A stretch of 64,000 nucleotides of DNA from Streptomyces sp. NBC_00154 (GCF_026342835.1 NZ_JAPEMI010000001.1:806001-870000), one strand, 5' to 3'; shown: positions 16,315 to 25,586, counted from the stretch's first letter. A program made the numbers and translations. Notes: generated by a model not told the origin, from the letters alone.

Positions 16315-16703
16315 GCCAAGGTGGCCGAGTTCGGCACCCCCAGCGCCTACAACCACTACGCGGTGGGCTGGGCACACGCGATGTGCACGCCGTACCAGTG
16401 GACCAAGCAGGCAGCCTCGCACTGGGGCGGTACGCGCAACGGCACCATCGTGCACTGGCCCGCCGGCATCACCGCCCGGGGCGAAGTCCGCGAGCAGTTC
16501 GCCCACGTCATCGACGTCGCGACGAGACGACCAACGTGGGCCACCAGTCGGGCTCGCCCGTCACGCCCGACCAACCAGCGCGCGGCAACGACTTCACCGG
16601 CGAGATCCGGTGGGTGCAGATCGACGTCGACGCCGCCGCGGCCAACCAGGAGCACCTGATCCCGATCGAGGAGCGCCGGCGGATCGCCATGACCCGCCAG
16701 TGA
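16315..16703 (+). pseudogene. arylsulfatase remnant, internally deleted and frameshifted
   Basis: Two blocks of sulfatase-like sequence lie in different frames. From 16321 the frame reads EFGTPSAYNHYAVGWAHAM, PYQWTKQAASHWGGTRNG and IVHWPAGITARGEVREQF, then HVIDVA, which is the middle of a type I arylsulfatase. At 16521 it jumps frame to DETTNVGHQSGSPVTPD and GNDFTGEIRWVQIDVD, ending EERRRIAMTRQ-stop, the enzyme's C-terminus. The formylglycine CxPSR motif and the N-terminal half are absent, and the segment expected between the blocks is missing. It has no ribosome site. It pairs with the FGE remnant near 12.2 kb. Confidence 0.85.
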
Positions 16704-16997
16704 CCGGCCACCGGTGACGAAGGATGGCGGGCTGCCCGTCCCCGCGAGCAGCCCGCCGTCCCGGATCCGGCCGCACGGCCGCGCCGTGACGGCGCCGCGG
16801 ATCCGGCCCGGCGAACTCCCGGTGTGCCACGGCACACCTCGCAAGCCCAATCATGTGCGCACGGCGATTCCACCCGGCGCACCACCGCCCTACGTTGGTC
16901 GCCCAACGCCACGACGCAGCGCCGGACAGAGCGCGCGCTTCGGCCGACGGCCCCCGAACGGCCCCACCCTCACTCCAGACTGATCAGGAACATAACC

Positions 16998-17945
16998 ATG
17001 CGCGAGATCACCTTCCCCAGCGGCAAAGACCAGTGTTCCGCCTGGCATCTCCCGGCGGCCGGCGATGAGTTCGAGGGGGCCGGCGGACGTCCATGCGTCG
17101 TCATGGCGCCCAGCTTCGGGGGCACCCGCGACGGCGGTCTCCGGACTTACGCCGAGGGCCTTGCGGCTGCAGGCCTTGACGTCCTGCTCTTCGACTACCG
17201 CGGGTTCGGCGGTTCGACCGGAACCCCACGGCAGGACGTTTCTTTCCTGCGCCAACGACAGGACTACCACGCAGCCATCGCCGCGGCTCGTCGGCTGCCG
17301 GGGATCGACCCGGCCCGGATCGTGCTCTGGGGCAATTCCTACGCGGGCGGCCACGTCGTCGTGGTCGCTGCCCGGGACCAGCGCGTGGCGGCAGTCATCT
17401 CGATGACGCCGGCGATGGACGGCATCAGCGTCATCCGGCAACTGGCGCGCAACGGTGGCCCGTTGCACCTGGTCAAGGCGACCGGCAACGGTCTTCGTGA
17501 TGCGCTGAGGGCGGTCACCGGCCGCGCCCCTCACCTCGTTCCGGTGGGCGGAGAGCCCGGCTCGAACGCGATCTTGGTCCAGAAAGGGGTCCTGCAGGCC
17601 TACGCCGCCGTCGCCGGCCCGGGCTGGCGCAACGAGGTGTGCGCACGCACAGCGCTCCAAGTGGCGTTCAACCGGCCGATCAGGTTCATCTCACGGGTGA
17701 CCTGCCCGCTGCTCGTCCAGGCCGGGACGCACGACCAACTCGTGCCACCGGCGCCCGCGCGCCGGGCCGCCGCGAAGGCGGGCAGCCGGGCCCAGCTGGT
17801 GGAGTACCCCATCGACCATCTGGACGTCTACTCGGGCTCGGCGCAGGCGCACGCACTGGCCGATCAGCTCGGATTCCTGCGCAGCACTCTCGCACCGAGT
17901 CCCACTCGCCACGAGACGTCTGCCCCCCGTCACGAAGGAGCCTGA
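16998..17945 (+). CDS. alpha/beta hydrolase
   Basis: This 315-residue serine hydrolase starts at ATG with AGGA eight bases upstream. An oxyanion-side segment MAPSFGGTRDGG is near residue 36, the strand-loop LFDYRGFGGSTG near 63, a nucleophile elbow WGNSYAGG near 112 (Ser in GNSYA), an acid in AGTHDQLVPP near 243 and the His in IDHLDVY near 273. It is similar in outline to X-Pro dipeptidyl-peptidase/dienelactone-hydrolase-like proteins. With a Baeyer-Villiger enzyme nearby, hydrolysis of the ester or lactone product is the natural guess. It is first in a plus-strand series followed by the SDR gene. Confidence 0.88.
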   Translation: MREITFPSGKDQCSAWHLPAAGDEFEGAGGRPCVVMAPSFGGTRDGGLRTYAEGLAAAGLDVLLFDYRGFGGSTGTPRQDVSFLRQRQDYHAAIAAARRLPGIDPARIVLWGNSYAGGHVVVVAARDQRVAAVISMTPAMDGISVIRQLARNGGPLHLVKATGNGLRDALRAVTGRAPHLVPVGGEPGSNAILVQKGVLQAYAAVAGPGWRNEVCARTALQVAFNRPIRFISRVTCPLLVQAGTHDQLVPPAPARRAAAKAGSRAQLVEYPIDHLDVYSGSAQAHALADQLGFLRSTLAPSPTRHETSAPRHEGA

Positions 17946-18031
17946 TCCCGGACTCGTTGCCCGCGTGCCCTCGCGGAAGTCGGGCGCGCCTGCCTCACCG
18001 CATCAACCATCGCCTTCGACCGGAGTCACCC

Positions 18032-18862
18032 ATGAAGCTCAAGAACCTCAACGGCAAGGTCGTCCTCATCACCGGCGCCGGCAGCGGGATCGGCCGCGCC
18101 ACCGCCCTGCTCAGCGCCCGACGCGGCGCGACGCTCGTCCTCTGCGACCGCGACGAGGCCGGACTCAACGAGACCGCGGCGGCTGCCCGCGCCGTCGGCG
18201 TCGACGTGCTCGTGAAGACCGCCGACGTCTCCGACCCCGCGTCGATGGACGCCTTCGCCGACGCCGTGCACGCCCGGTTCGACGCGGTCGACGTGCTCAT
18301 CAACAACGCCGGTATCGGCGTCTGGTGCGGCCTCCTCGACACCCTGCCCGAGGACTGGGACCGGCAGCTGGCGGTCAACGTCAAGGGCGTCGTGCACGGC
18401 TGCGAACGCTTCCTCCCCCGGATGATCGAACGCGGTCGGGGCGGCCACGTCGTCAACGTCTCCTCGGCGGCCGGCTACATGCCCAGCCCCGCCATGTCCT
18501 CCTACTCCGTCACCAAGTTCGCGGTCTTCGGGCTCTCCCAGGCCCTGCGCATGGAGATGCGCCCCCACAAGATCGGCGTCACCGCCTCCTGCCCGGGGCC
18601 GACCAACACGCCGATCGTCCGCACGGGCCCGGTCCGCGGGGCAGACGCCGAGGAACGGGCAGACAATGTCGTCGGCTTCTTCCAGAGGACCGCTGCCCGA
18701 CCCGAGCAGGTCGCCAAGACCGTGCTGCGCGCCGTCGCTCGCAACCGTGCCGTCGCCCCCGCTGGCCTCGAGGCCCACGTCATGTACTACGCGAGCCGCA
18801 TCTCCCCGCCCGTCGGACGTTGGCTCTCCGTACGCTGGTCCGCCATGGCCAACAAGGGATGA
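18032..18862 (+). CDS. short-chain dehydrogenase/reductase (SadH-like)
   Basis: This 276-residue NAD(P)-dependent oxidoreductase has a nucleotide motif TGAGSGIGRA near residue 14, NNAGIG near 91, catalytic Ser in NVSSAAGY near 142 and Y-x3-K (YSVTK) near 156. The start is ATG with GGAG upstream. The length equals that of SadH (Rv3085) of the mycobacterial mymA operon. It probably oxidises an alcohol to the ketone used by the monooxygenase. Its stop overlaps the start of a small ORF that repeats its own C-terminus. Confidence 0.92.
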   Translation: MKLKNLNGKVVLITGAGSGIGRATALLSARRGATLVLCDRDEAGLNETAAAARAVGVDVLVKTADVSDPASMDAFADAVHARFDAVDVLINNAGIGVWCGLLDTLPEDWDRQLAVNVKGVVHGCERFLPRMIERGRGGHVVNVSSAAGYMPSPAMSSYSVTKFAVFGLSQALRMEMRPHKIGVTASCPGPTNTPIVRTGPVRGADAEERADNVVGFFQRTAARPEQVAKTVLRAVARNRAVAPAGLEAHVMYYASRISPPVGRWLSVRWSAMANKG

Positions 18863-19137
18863 GCGCGTCGGCGTTGAGCGAGTGGCCCACCGTCCGCGTG
18901 CACGGCCAGGTACCGGAGCCAGCCATGACCGACGGGCGGTCCGCCCAGGTACAGAAAATGTATGAGCCCCGCGGCAACCCGCCCGAGCGTGTCGCGGTGA
19001 ACATCCCGCGTGCGGTGGGACGCAACCGTGCGGTCGCGCCGGTCGCGCCCGAGGCCCACCTCAGGCACGTGCTTACCCGTATCCCGCCGCCCGCCGCCCG
19101 CCGGCTCAGCGCCCACTCGGCACACCTGTTGGACTGA
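18859..19137 (+). CDS. small ORF with degenerate copy of the SDR C-terminus
   Basis: This 92-residue frame starts in an ATGA overlap with the SDR stop and ends two bases before the FMN oxidase start, so it may be translated by coupling. Residues 42 to the end (PERVAVNIPRAVGRNRAVAP and on to RIPPPAARRLSAHS) align with the last 50 residues of the SDR just upstream (PEQVAKTVLRAVARNRAVAP and on to RISPPVGRWLSVRW) at roughly half identity. The first 40 residues match nothing I recognise. It lacks every catalytic part of an SDR, so it is most likely the tail of a lost tandem duplicate. Confidence 0.55.
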   Translation: MSASALSEWPTVRVHGQVPEPAMTDGRSAQVQKMYEPRGNPPERVAVNIPRAVGRNRAVAPVAPEAHLRHVLTRIPPPAARRLSAHSAHLLD

Positions 19138-19139
19138 TC

Positions 19140-20318
19140 ATGACGAACGCGACGCCGAATTTCGGCGATTTCCAGCTCGAGGTCTACATGCGCGGCCTGT
19201 CGGGTGTGCGCGAGAACCTGCCGTTCACCTACGCGGAGCTCGAGGCCCGCGCGCACGCGGCGCTCCCGCCGGACGTCATGTCCTACGTCACAGGCGGGGC
19301 CGGCAGCGAATACACGCAGAACGCCAACGTCACCGCGTTCGACCGCTGGGGCCTGATCCCACGGATGCTCGTCGGCGCCGCCCAGCGCGACCTCTCGATC
19401 GACCTCTTCGGGACGACGCTGCCGACACCGCTGCTGCTCGCTCCGGTCGGGGTCATCGGCCTGTGCGCGCAGGACGGACACGGCGATCTCGCGACCGCGC
19501 GTGCCGCAGCGAAATCGGGCGTCCCGATGGTCGCCTCGACACTGATGGTCGACCCGCTCGAAACCGTCGCCGCGGAGCTCGGTGACACCCCCGGGTTCTT
19601 CCAGCTCTACCCCCCCAAGGACCGCGAGGTCGCGGCGTCGTTGGTGTCGCGCGCCGAGGCGGCCGGCTTCAAGGGCATCGTCATCACGCTCGACACATGG
19701 CAGCTGGGCTGGCGGCCACGCGACCTGGAACTCGGCAACTTCCCGCAGCTGCAAGGCCACTGCCTGGCCAACTACTTCTCCGATCCCGTGTTCCGGGCCA
19801 AGCTCGCCAAGCCCCCGGAGGAGGATGTGCGGGCCGCGGCACTCGTGTGGACGTCGGAGTTCGCCGACCCGACACTCAGTTGGGACGACCTGGCATGGCT
19901 GCGGTCGCTGACCGATCTGCCGCTGCTGCTCAAGGGGATCTGCCACCCCGACGACGCACGGCGTGCGATCGACGGCGGCATCGACGGCATCTACTGCTCC
20001 AATCACGGCGGCCGCCAGGCGAACGGCGGTATCCCCGCCATCGACCTGCTTCCCGCAGTGGCCGAGGCCGCAGGCAGCACACCGGTCATCTTCGACTCCG
20101 GCGTGCGCAGCGGGGAGCACATCGTCAAGGCCCTTGCCCTGGGCGCGACGGCCGTCGCGGTTGGGCGACCGTACGCCTACGGGCTCGCGCTCGGCGGCGC
20201 TGACGGCATCGTGCACGTCCTGAAATCGCTGCTGGCCGAGGCGGATCTGCTGATGGCGATCGACGGTTACCCGACGATCGCCGACCTGGGGCCCGACGCG
20301 CTGCACGCGCGGGTCTGA
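19140..20318 (+). CDS. FMN-dependent alpha-hydroxy-acid oxidase/lactate 2-monooxygenase-like
   Basis: This 392-residue TIM-barrel flavoprotein has LAPVGVIGL near residue 101, FFQLYPPKD near 154, LDTWQLGWRPRD near 183 (the long insertion resembles lactate 2-monooxygenase), LLLKGICHPDDA near 261 (catalytic Lys), SNHGGRQ near 287 (His base and Arg) and IFDSGVRSG near 319 (phosphate site). Members oxidise L-2-hydroxy acids. It starts two bases after the small SDR-tail ORF and lacks a strong ribosome site of its own. It is last in the plus-strand transcript and is followed by a strong terminator. Confidence 0.9.
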   Translation: MTNATPNFGDFQLEVYMRGLSGVRENLPFTYAELEARAHAALPPDVMSYVTGGAGSEYTQNANVTAFDRWGLIPRMLVGAAQRDLSIDLFGTTLPTPLLLAPVGVIGLCAQDGHGDLATARAAAKSGVPMVASTLMVDPLETVAAELGDTPGFFQLYPPKDREVAASLVSRAEAAGFKGIVITLDTWQLGWRPRDLELGNFPQLQGHCLANYFSDPVFRAKLAKPPEEDVRAAALVWTSEFADPTLSWDDLAWLRSLTDLPLLLKGICHPDDARRAIDGGIDGIYCSNHGGRQANGGIPAIDLLPAVAEAAGSTPVIFDSGVRSGEHIVKALALGATAVAVGRPYAYGLALGGADGIVHVLKSLLAEADLLMAIDGYPTIADLGPDALHARV

Positions 20319-20330
20319 ACCATGTGGTCG

Positions 20331-20372
20331 AGACCCCGCCCCGGGCGCCCATCGGTGCCCGGGGCGGGGTCT
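20331..20372. terminator. 16-bp stem terminator after the FMN oxidase gene
   Basis: A perfect 16-bp inverted repeat (AGACCCCGCCCCGGGC and its complement) around a 10-base loop lies 12 bases past the oxidase stop, between convergent genes. It can serve both strands. Confidence 0.85.
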
Positions 20373-20542
20373 ATGCATCCCATGTTCCCGCAGAGCCGAC
20401 GTCAGCCTCCTTCGGCCACCGCGCATCGGCGGGACGTCGATCCGGATCGCGGTGAGCAGCAGGCAGAGCGCGCGAGCACGCCTGCGGCGTCATCGCCCGG
20501 GCCCCCGGCGCAGGACATTCCCCCATCGGCGGCCCGACGCGC

Positions 20543-21814
20543 TCAGACGGCGGGCGGTCCGAGACGGCGCCTGAGCTCGAGCGCCAGCTCGACTGCGAGC
20601 CTTCGCTCGCCCGGCTCATAACCGAGCAGCTCGGTCGCGCGCCCGATGCGCTTGAGGACCGTGTTGCGATGGGTGTAGAGACGCGTGGCAGCGCGCGGGG
20701 CGTTCTCGGCCTCCTCGAGGTAGACGCGGAGGGTTTCTCGCAGTCGTGCCGCCGTGGAGTCATCGTCGGCAAGCGGTCCGAGCGTGGTCGCGACGAACGC
20801 GGCGGCCCGGCGTGGATCCTGCGCAGCGAGCACGGTGACCTCGAGCTCCTGATAGGAGGCGAACTGCTCGCTGTCGGGATTGCCGAGGAGCAGACGATGC
20901 ACGGTGAGGGCGGCCTCGTGACTGGCACGAAAGCCCGCTGTTCCAAAACGAGTGGGGCCGACCGCGGCGCGCAGGTTGTCGTGTGTCCGACTCATCGCCG
21001 AGCGCAGATCCTCGATGAGTGGCTCTCCGTTGGTGCCGATCCACGCCCACAGTGTGGTTGTCCCTGCGGGAAGCACGAGAGGCTTTCCTGTGCCTGCAGC
21101 GCGAGCGAGCGCAAGCGCCGCCGACTCCAACGCTCCGTGAGGCACGCCGGGCGACTCAGCCCAGATGACGACCGCGGTGTGGCTCCGGTCCAGCGCGTAC
21201 CCGATCCGCTGACCGGAGGCCGCAGAGTCCACCGGCGCACCGTCGAGGATCAACCGGACGGTCTCCGTGCGCCTGGCGAGCTCACCGCCGATGATCTCCT
21301 CTCGCTCCCGCTGGGCCTCGGCGAGCACGGCACGAAGCGTCTGGTCGACATAGCGGAAGGCGAGCGAGAGGGAAAGCTCGGTGACGCCGACCAGGTCCGG
21401 CCCTGGGCCGACGATCTCATACGCGCAGGTCATCCAGCGTTCGAGCACAACCTGCTGGCCGCGCCGGTAGCCCTCATAGATCGCGTCGAGGTCGATACCG
21501 CGACGCGCGATGGTGCGGGCGCCATCAAGGGCCTCAGGTGGAACCCTGATCGGCAGGGGTGAGTCCGCCTGCCGCGCGAACGCGAGGAAGCGCCGCAGAT
21601 GGCCGCGGTGGTTGGCGGTCAGTTCGGCTGCGAGCGCTGCATCGGCCCCGAGCGCCGGGATCGCCTCGATCGCGGCAGCGTCCATCTCGGCGACGGTCTC
21701 GCCGAAGTCGAGAGCCAATCGTTCCGCGATCGCGGCGACGAGCTCGAAGGTGCGCGCCGTCGGCGCCAACGTCCTCACCAGCGAAGTGTGCCGTCGCACA
21801 CCGCTGTCCCACAA
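20543..21814 (-). CDS. PucR family transcriptional regulator
   Basis: This 423-residue regulator carries the PucR C-terminal helix-turn-helix (about 350-415): LRVYLEEAENAPRAATRLY, THRNTVLKRIGRATELLGY and RLAVELALELRR. The middle is a CdaR-like GGDEF-related domain (about 180-290). The N-terminal helical region contains the family's YEGYRRGQQVVLERW segment near 110. The start is uncertain: the frame opens at TTG 21814 with no ribosome site and sits against an IS3-type remnant, so the original start may have been lost or lies downstream. It converges with the FMN oxidase gene and may control the island. Confidence 0.85.
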   Translation of the reverse strand: MWDSGVRRHTSLVRTLAPTARTFELVAAIAERLALDFGETVAEMDAAAIEAIPALGADAALAAELTANHRGHLRRFLAFARQADSPLPIRVPPEALDGARTIARRGIDLDAIYEGYRRGQQVVLERWMTCAYEIVGPGPDLVGVTELSLSLAFRYVDQTLRAVLAEAQREREEIIGGELARRTETVRLILDGAPVDSAASGQRIGYALDRSHTAVVIWAESPGVPHGALESAALALARAAGTGKPLVLPAGTTTLWAWIGTNGEPLIEDLRSAMSRTHDNLRAAVGPTRFGTAGFRASHEAALTVHRLLLGNPDSEQFASYQELEVTVLAAQDPRRAAAFVATTLGPLADDDSTAARLRETLRVYLEEAENAPRAATRLYTHRNTVLKRIGRATELLGYEPGERRLAVELALELRRRLGPPAV

Positions 21815-21838
21815 GGAGGGGCATGCGCTGGGTGAGAT

Positions 21839-21970
21839 TCAGCCTCGGGAGTGGACACCGAGTTTCCTGAGCGGCGTCTCCCCGGTGATCCCGAGATCGG
21901 CGGCCACGGCCGCGTTGCCGCCGAACGCGCGGTAGAGCGCGACAGCGTCCTTCCGGAACTCGATGGATCT
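21839..21970 (-). pseudogene. IS3-family transposase OrfA remnant
   Basis: Reading leftward from 21970, a 43-codon stretch translates as RSIEFRKDAVALYRAFGG, NAAVAADLGITGETPL and RKLGVHSRG-stop. This matches the N-terminal helix-turn-helix of IS3-type OrfA proteins (EFRRDAVALY and AAVAADLGITGETL). It has no start site and lacks the rest of OrfA and all of OrfB. It lies at the junction between the accessory genes and the conserved heme genes. Confidence 0.7.
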
Positions 21971-22030
21971 TGAAGGTCCAGGAAGGGAAGTTCAGGTGGG
22001 AAGCCGGTCTCCGTAGCCGGACACATGAGC

Positions 22031-22050
22031 GGCCCGCGCCGGCGCGGGCC
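22031..22050. terminator. 20-bp GC palindrome, possible terminator
   Basis: The sequence GGCCCGCGCC followed by its exact complement forms a perfect palindrome about 170 bases beyond the hemQ stop. It has no loop longer than can be made by fraying and no T-run. It could end hemQG transcription, but this is weakly supported. Confidence 0.35.
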
Positions 22051-22223
22051 GAAGACGAGCGGGGAAGGACGTGTCACTCCCCCGCCCGTCCCGGGAACGC
22101 CGCAGGGCAAACTACGGCGCGCCCGGAGCCGAACCCGGTGTCGCTGGAGCGGCGGGCAGCGCACAGCAGTGCGCCGGCGCCCGCCGTCTGATCTTCCGGG
22201 TTGGGGTGGTCGGAGCCCGCTCG

Positions 22224-22937
22224 CTACGCGAGCCCGGCCACCAGGTCTGCGACGGACTTCCTGCGGCCCGTGTAGAAGGGGACCTCCTCGCGGACGTGCA
22301 TCCGCGCCTCGGAGGCCCGCAGGTGACGCATGAGGTCGACGATGCGGTAGAGCTCGTCGGCCTCGAAGGCGAGGATCCACTCGTAGTCGCCGAGCGAGAA
22401 GGAGGCGACGGTGTTCGCGCGGACGTCGGGGTAGCCACGGGCCATCTTGCCGTGGTCCGCGAGCATCCGGCGGCGGTCCTCGTCGGGCAGCAGGTACCAG
22501 TCGTAGCTGCGCACGAAGGGGTAGACGCTGATGTAGTTGCGCGGCGTCTCGTCGGCCAGGAACGCCGGGATGTGCGACTTGTTGAACTCGGCGGGGCGGT
22601 GCAGCGCCATGTTCGACCAGACCGGCTCCAGCGCCAGGCCCAGCTTGGTGCGCCGGAAGAGGTTGAACGCCTCCTGCAGCTCGTCCGCCGTCTCGGCGTG
22701 CCACCAGATCATGACGTCGGCGTCGGCACGCAGGCCGGAGAGGTCATAGGTGCCACGGACGGTGATGTCCTTGGCGGCGAGCTGGTCGAACAGCTCCTGG
22801 ACCTCGTCGGCGTAACCGGCGCGGTCGGCGGGGAGCACATCGCGAAGCTTGAAGACGGACCACAGCGTGTAGCGGATGACCTCGTTGAGGTCCTTGGCCT
22901 TCTTGCCGGCGTTGGGGATCTTCTCAGGCGCACTCAT
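22224..22937 (-). CDS. hemQ: coproheme decarboxylase HemQ
   Basis: This 237-residue member of the chlorite-dismutase-fold family uses peroxide to convert coproheme III to heme b, the last step of the coproporphyrin-dependent pathway of Gram-positive bacteria. Typical segments: [11 protein letters not shown] near residue 22, [13 protein letters not shown] near 77, [17 protein letters not shown] near 133, the [13 protein letters not shown] segment near 159 (proximal heme His) and [13 protein letters not shown] near 180. Normal length. It starts four bases after the hemG stop, so the two are one transcript. Confidence 0.95.
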   Translation of the reverse strand: MSAPEKIPNAGKKAKDLNEVIRYTLWSVFKLRDVLPADRAGYADEVQELFDQLAAKDITVRGTYDLSGLRADADVMIWWHAETADELQEAFNLFRRTKLGLALEPVWSNMALHRPAEFNKSHIPAFLADETPRNYISVYPFVRSYDWYLLPDEDRRRMLADHGKMARGYPDVRANTVASFSLGDYEWILAFEADELYRIVDLMRHLRASEARMHVREEVPFYTGRRKSVADLVAGLA

Positions 22938-22941
22938 ACGG

Positions 22942-24417
22942 CTATTGTCCCGCCTCGCTCCGTGTGCCCTGAACCAGGGTGGGAGTGGCAATGATCTCTC
23001 CCGCGAGATCGGCGGCGATCTCGTCCGCGGCCCGGTGGGCACTGGCGATGCAGGCCGGGATGCCGACGCCGTCGTACACCGCTCCGCAGACCCGCAGTGC
23101 CGGCAGCTTGGCGACCTCGTCGCGGATCCGGGCGACCCGCGTCAGATGGCCGACGGGGTACTGGGGCAGGCCGCCGATCCACCGGGTGACCTCGGTGTCC
23201 ACCGGCTTCGCGGCGAGTCCGGTCGCCTCGGCGAGGTCGCGCAGCGAGACGTCGACGAGTTCGGTGTCCTCGCGGTGCAGATGGTCCTCCTCGCCGTACC
23301 GGCCGACGGAGGTGCGCAGGACGAACAGGTCGGGGGCTGCGTCGGCGACCCACTGCCACTTGTGGGTGGAGAAGGTGGAGGCCTTGATGGTGCGGCCGTC
23401 GACCGGCGGTACGAGGAAGCCGGAACGCCCGTCGAGGGCGCCCGTGGCAGCCACGTCGGAGCGCCGGAACGCCAGGGTGACCAACGCCATCGACGCGTAC
23501 TCGACACCCGCCAGCTCGACGGAGGCGGCCGGGGACTCGGCGGCGAGCAGCGTGGAAGCGGACCAGGCTGGGGTGGCGAGGACGATGCCGTCGGCGGTGA
23601 TCACCCGGGTGTCGGTGCGGATGTCCCAGCCGTCGGTGGTACGGGTCAGACCCAGCACGGGCGTGCCGGTGAGGATCTCGCCGCCCCCCGCGCGCACGGC
23701 GTCGCCGACCGCCTCCGGCAGGGTGCCGATGCCTCCGTCGATGCCCTGGAAGACCGGGCCGGTCTGCCGGCGCGCCGCCGCCTGCTGCTGGATGCGCTGT
23801 ACGCCGTCGAGCAGCGAGCCGCCCTCCCGGGCCACCTCGAAGAGCTGCGGTACGGCGGCACGCATCGAGAGCCGGTAGGCGTCGCCCGCGTACACCCCGC
23901 CGAGCAGCGGTTCCACGAGCCGGTCGACGACCTCGCGGCCCAACCGGTCGGCTACGTACGCACCGACCGCGACGTCGTCGCCGACGGCGGTCGGAGTGAG
24001 GTCCCGCTCCTGCGCGATGCGGGCGAGGCCCTCCGGCGACAGCACTCCGCCGAGCGCGGCCGGGTCGCCCGGCACGCCCATCACATGGCCCTTGGGCATC
24101 GGCCGCAGTTCGCCGCGTGTCCAGACCGCCGCCGTGGCCGTGGCCGGCGGCTGCAGCCGGTCACCGAGCCCGACGGCGCGTGCCAGGTCGACCGCCTCCG
24201 GTCGTCTGGCCAGCATCGACTCCGCACCCAGATCGACCTGGGTGCCCGCGATGTCACCGGTCATGAGCTTGCCGCCGAGCCGGTCGGTCGCCTCCAGGAG
24301 GGTGACCCGCAGCCCGGTGGCCAGGAGCCGGTGGGCGGCGGCGAGTCCGGCGATGCCGCCGCCGATGACGACGACATGACCCGTACCTGTGTCCACGCGG
24401 TTTGTTGAACGCTGCAT
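22942..24417 (-). CDS. hemG: coproporphyrinogen III oxidase (HemG/HemY type, CgoX)
   Basis: This 491-residue FAD enzyme of the HemY family oxidises coproporphyrinogen III to coproporphyrin III in actinobacteria (often annotated protoporphyrinogen oxidase). The FAD motif [18 protein letters not shown] is near residue 15, followed by [11 protein letters not shown] near 39. The C-terminal FAD motif [20 protein letters not shown] is near 443. It is the first gene of the hemG-hemQ pair and divergent from the DUF4349 lipoprotein gene. HemE lies 2.6 kb away on the same strand, separated by two plus-strand genes. Confidence 0.95.
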   Translation of the reverse strand: MQRSTNRVDTGTGHVVVIGGGIAGLAAAHRLLATGLRVTLLEATDRLGGKLMTGDIAGTQVDLGAESMLARRPEAVDLARAVGLGDRLQPPATATAAVWTRGELRPMPKGHVMGVPGDPAALGGVLSPEGLARIAQERDLTPTAVGDDVAVGAYVADRLGREVVDRLVEPLLGGVYAGDAYRLSMRAAVPQLFEVAREGGSLLDGVQRIQQQAAARRQTGPVFQGIDGGIGTLPEAVGDAVRAGGGEILTGTPVLGLTRTTDGWDIRTDTRVITADGIVLATPAWSASTLLAAESPAASVELAGVEYASMALVTLAFRRSDVAATGALDGRSGFLVPPVDGRTIKASTFSTHKWQWVADAAPDLFVLRTSVGRYGEEDHLHREDTELVDVSLRDLAEATGLAAKPVDTEVTRWIGGLPQYPVGHLTRVARIRDEVAKLPALRVCGAVYDGVGIPACIASAHRAADEIAADLAGEIIATPTLVQGTRSEAGQ

Positions 24418-24544
24418 GCCTCCACTCTCTCAAATCTCTTCCGAGTCCCGAACGTGACCGCTTCGAAACCGGTAATGGGCAACCCGAACCCCGGTCCCGA
24501 ACGTCGAACCGGCACCATCAACCACCCGCCCAGGGGGAGCAGTT

Positions 24545-25540
24545 ATGCAGCCAGGACGCCACCCGGACCGCTCGTCCGCCCACCGTTTGCGCGCGGGCCT
24601 CGCCGCCGGGACGCTCGCCGCACTCCTCACGCTGAGCGGCTGCGGGGCGGGCGACAGCTCGGACAGCAGCAAGAGCGCGGCGAGAGACGACGGCAAGTAC
24701 GCGGCCCCGCGCGCGGAACGCGGCGCCGCCGCCGGGGCGGCGGACCAGGGGTCCGCCGGGAGCAGCTCGGCGGAGAAGAAGAAGCCCTCCGCGCTGTCCA
24801 CCCCCCATGTCATCCGCAAGGCCTCGCTCTCCGTCGAGGTGAAGAGTGTGCCGAAGGCGGTCGCGGCCGCCCGAGCGGCGGTGGAGAGTGCGGGCGGTCT
24901 GGTGGCGAGCGAGTCCACCGAGCGGCTCGACGCCACGCATGAGGAGTCGCACATCGTGCTGCGGGTGCCGCAGGCCGAGTACGACGCCGTGCTGCAGGAG
25001 CTGGCGGGTGGCGGGAAGCTGCTGTCCCGGACGACGACGGCGAAGGACGTCACCGATCAGGTCGTCGACGTGGAGAGCCGGATAGCCACCCAGCGGGCGA
25101 GCGTCACCCGGGTGCGGAAGCTGATGGACCGGGCCGACAAGCTCGCCGATGTGGTCACTCTGGAAGGGGAACTGAGCAACCGTCAGGCCGAGCTGGAGTC
25201 GCTCCTCGCCCAGCAGGAGTCGCTGAAGGACCGCACCACCCTGGCGACGATCACACTCAGCCTCTCCGAGCCGGAGTCCCCGTCGAACAGCAAGGACGAC
25301 GACGATCCGGGGTTCCTGGACGCGCTCGGCGGCGGCTGGCACGCGTTCGTGACGATGGTGCGGTGGATCGCGATTGCCGTGGGTGCGGCGGCGCCGTTCC
25401 TGGCCGCGGCGGCGGGGCTGCTGCTGCTCGGACGGCTGCTGCGCACCTGGCTCGCCCGACGCCGGGTGCCGCAGGAGCCCCAGGCGTCCCGGCCGGATGA
25501 GCAGGCTCCCGCAGCACCGCAGGCTCCGCCCGCCCCCTGA
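24545..25540 (+). CDS. DUF4349 lipoprotein
   Basis: This 331-residue protein has a lipoprotein signal (LTLSGC, lipidated Cys at 33), a Ser/Ala-rich linker, and a DUF4349 domain from about residue 82 (VIRKASLSVEV) with a long coiled-coil stretch (about 175-235: VDVESRIATQRASVTRV, ELSNRQAELESLLAQQESL). A C-terminal membrane helix (about 270-305) precedes a Pro-rich cytoplasmic tail. The family function is unknown; the layout suggests an envelope protein anchored at both ends. GGGGGAG ribosome site six bases before ATG. Confidence 0.9.
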   Translation: MQPGRHPDRSSAHRLRAGLAAGTLAALLTLSGCGAGDSSDSSKSAARDDGKYAAPRAERGAAAGAADQGSAGSSSAEKKKPSALSTPHVIRKASLSVEVKSVPKAVAAARAAVESAGGLVASESTERLDATHEESHIVLRVPQAEYDAVLQELAGGGKLLSRTTTAKDVTDQVVDVESRIATQRASVTRVRKLMDRADKLADVVTLEGELSNRQAELESLLAQQESLKDRTTLATITLSLSEPESPSNSKDDDDPGFLDALGGGWHAFVTMVRWIAIAVGAAAPFLAAAAGLLLLGRLLRTWLARRRVPQEPQASRPDEQAPAAPQAPPAP

Positions 25541-25586
25541 GCGTCGTAGCGTGGACCTTCGGAGTTGACGCTCGAAGGGACCCGGC

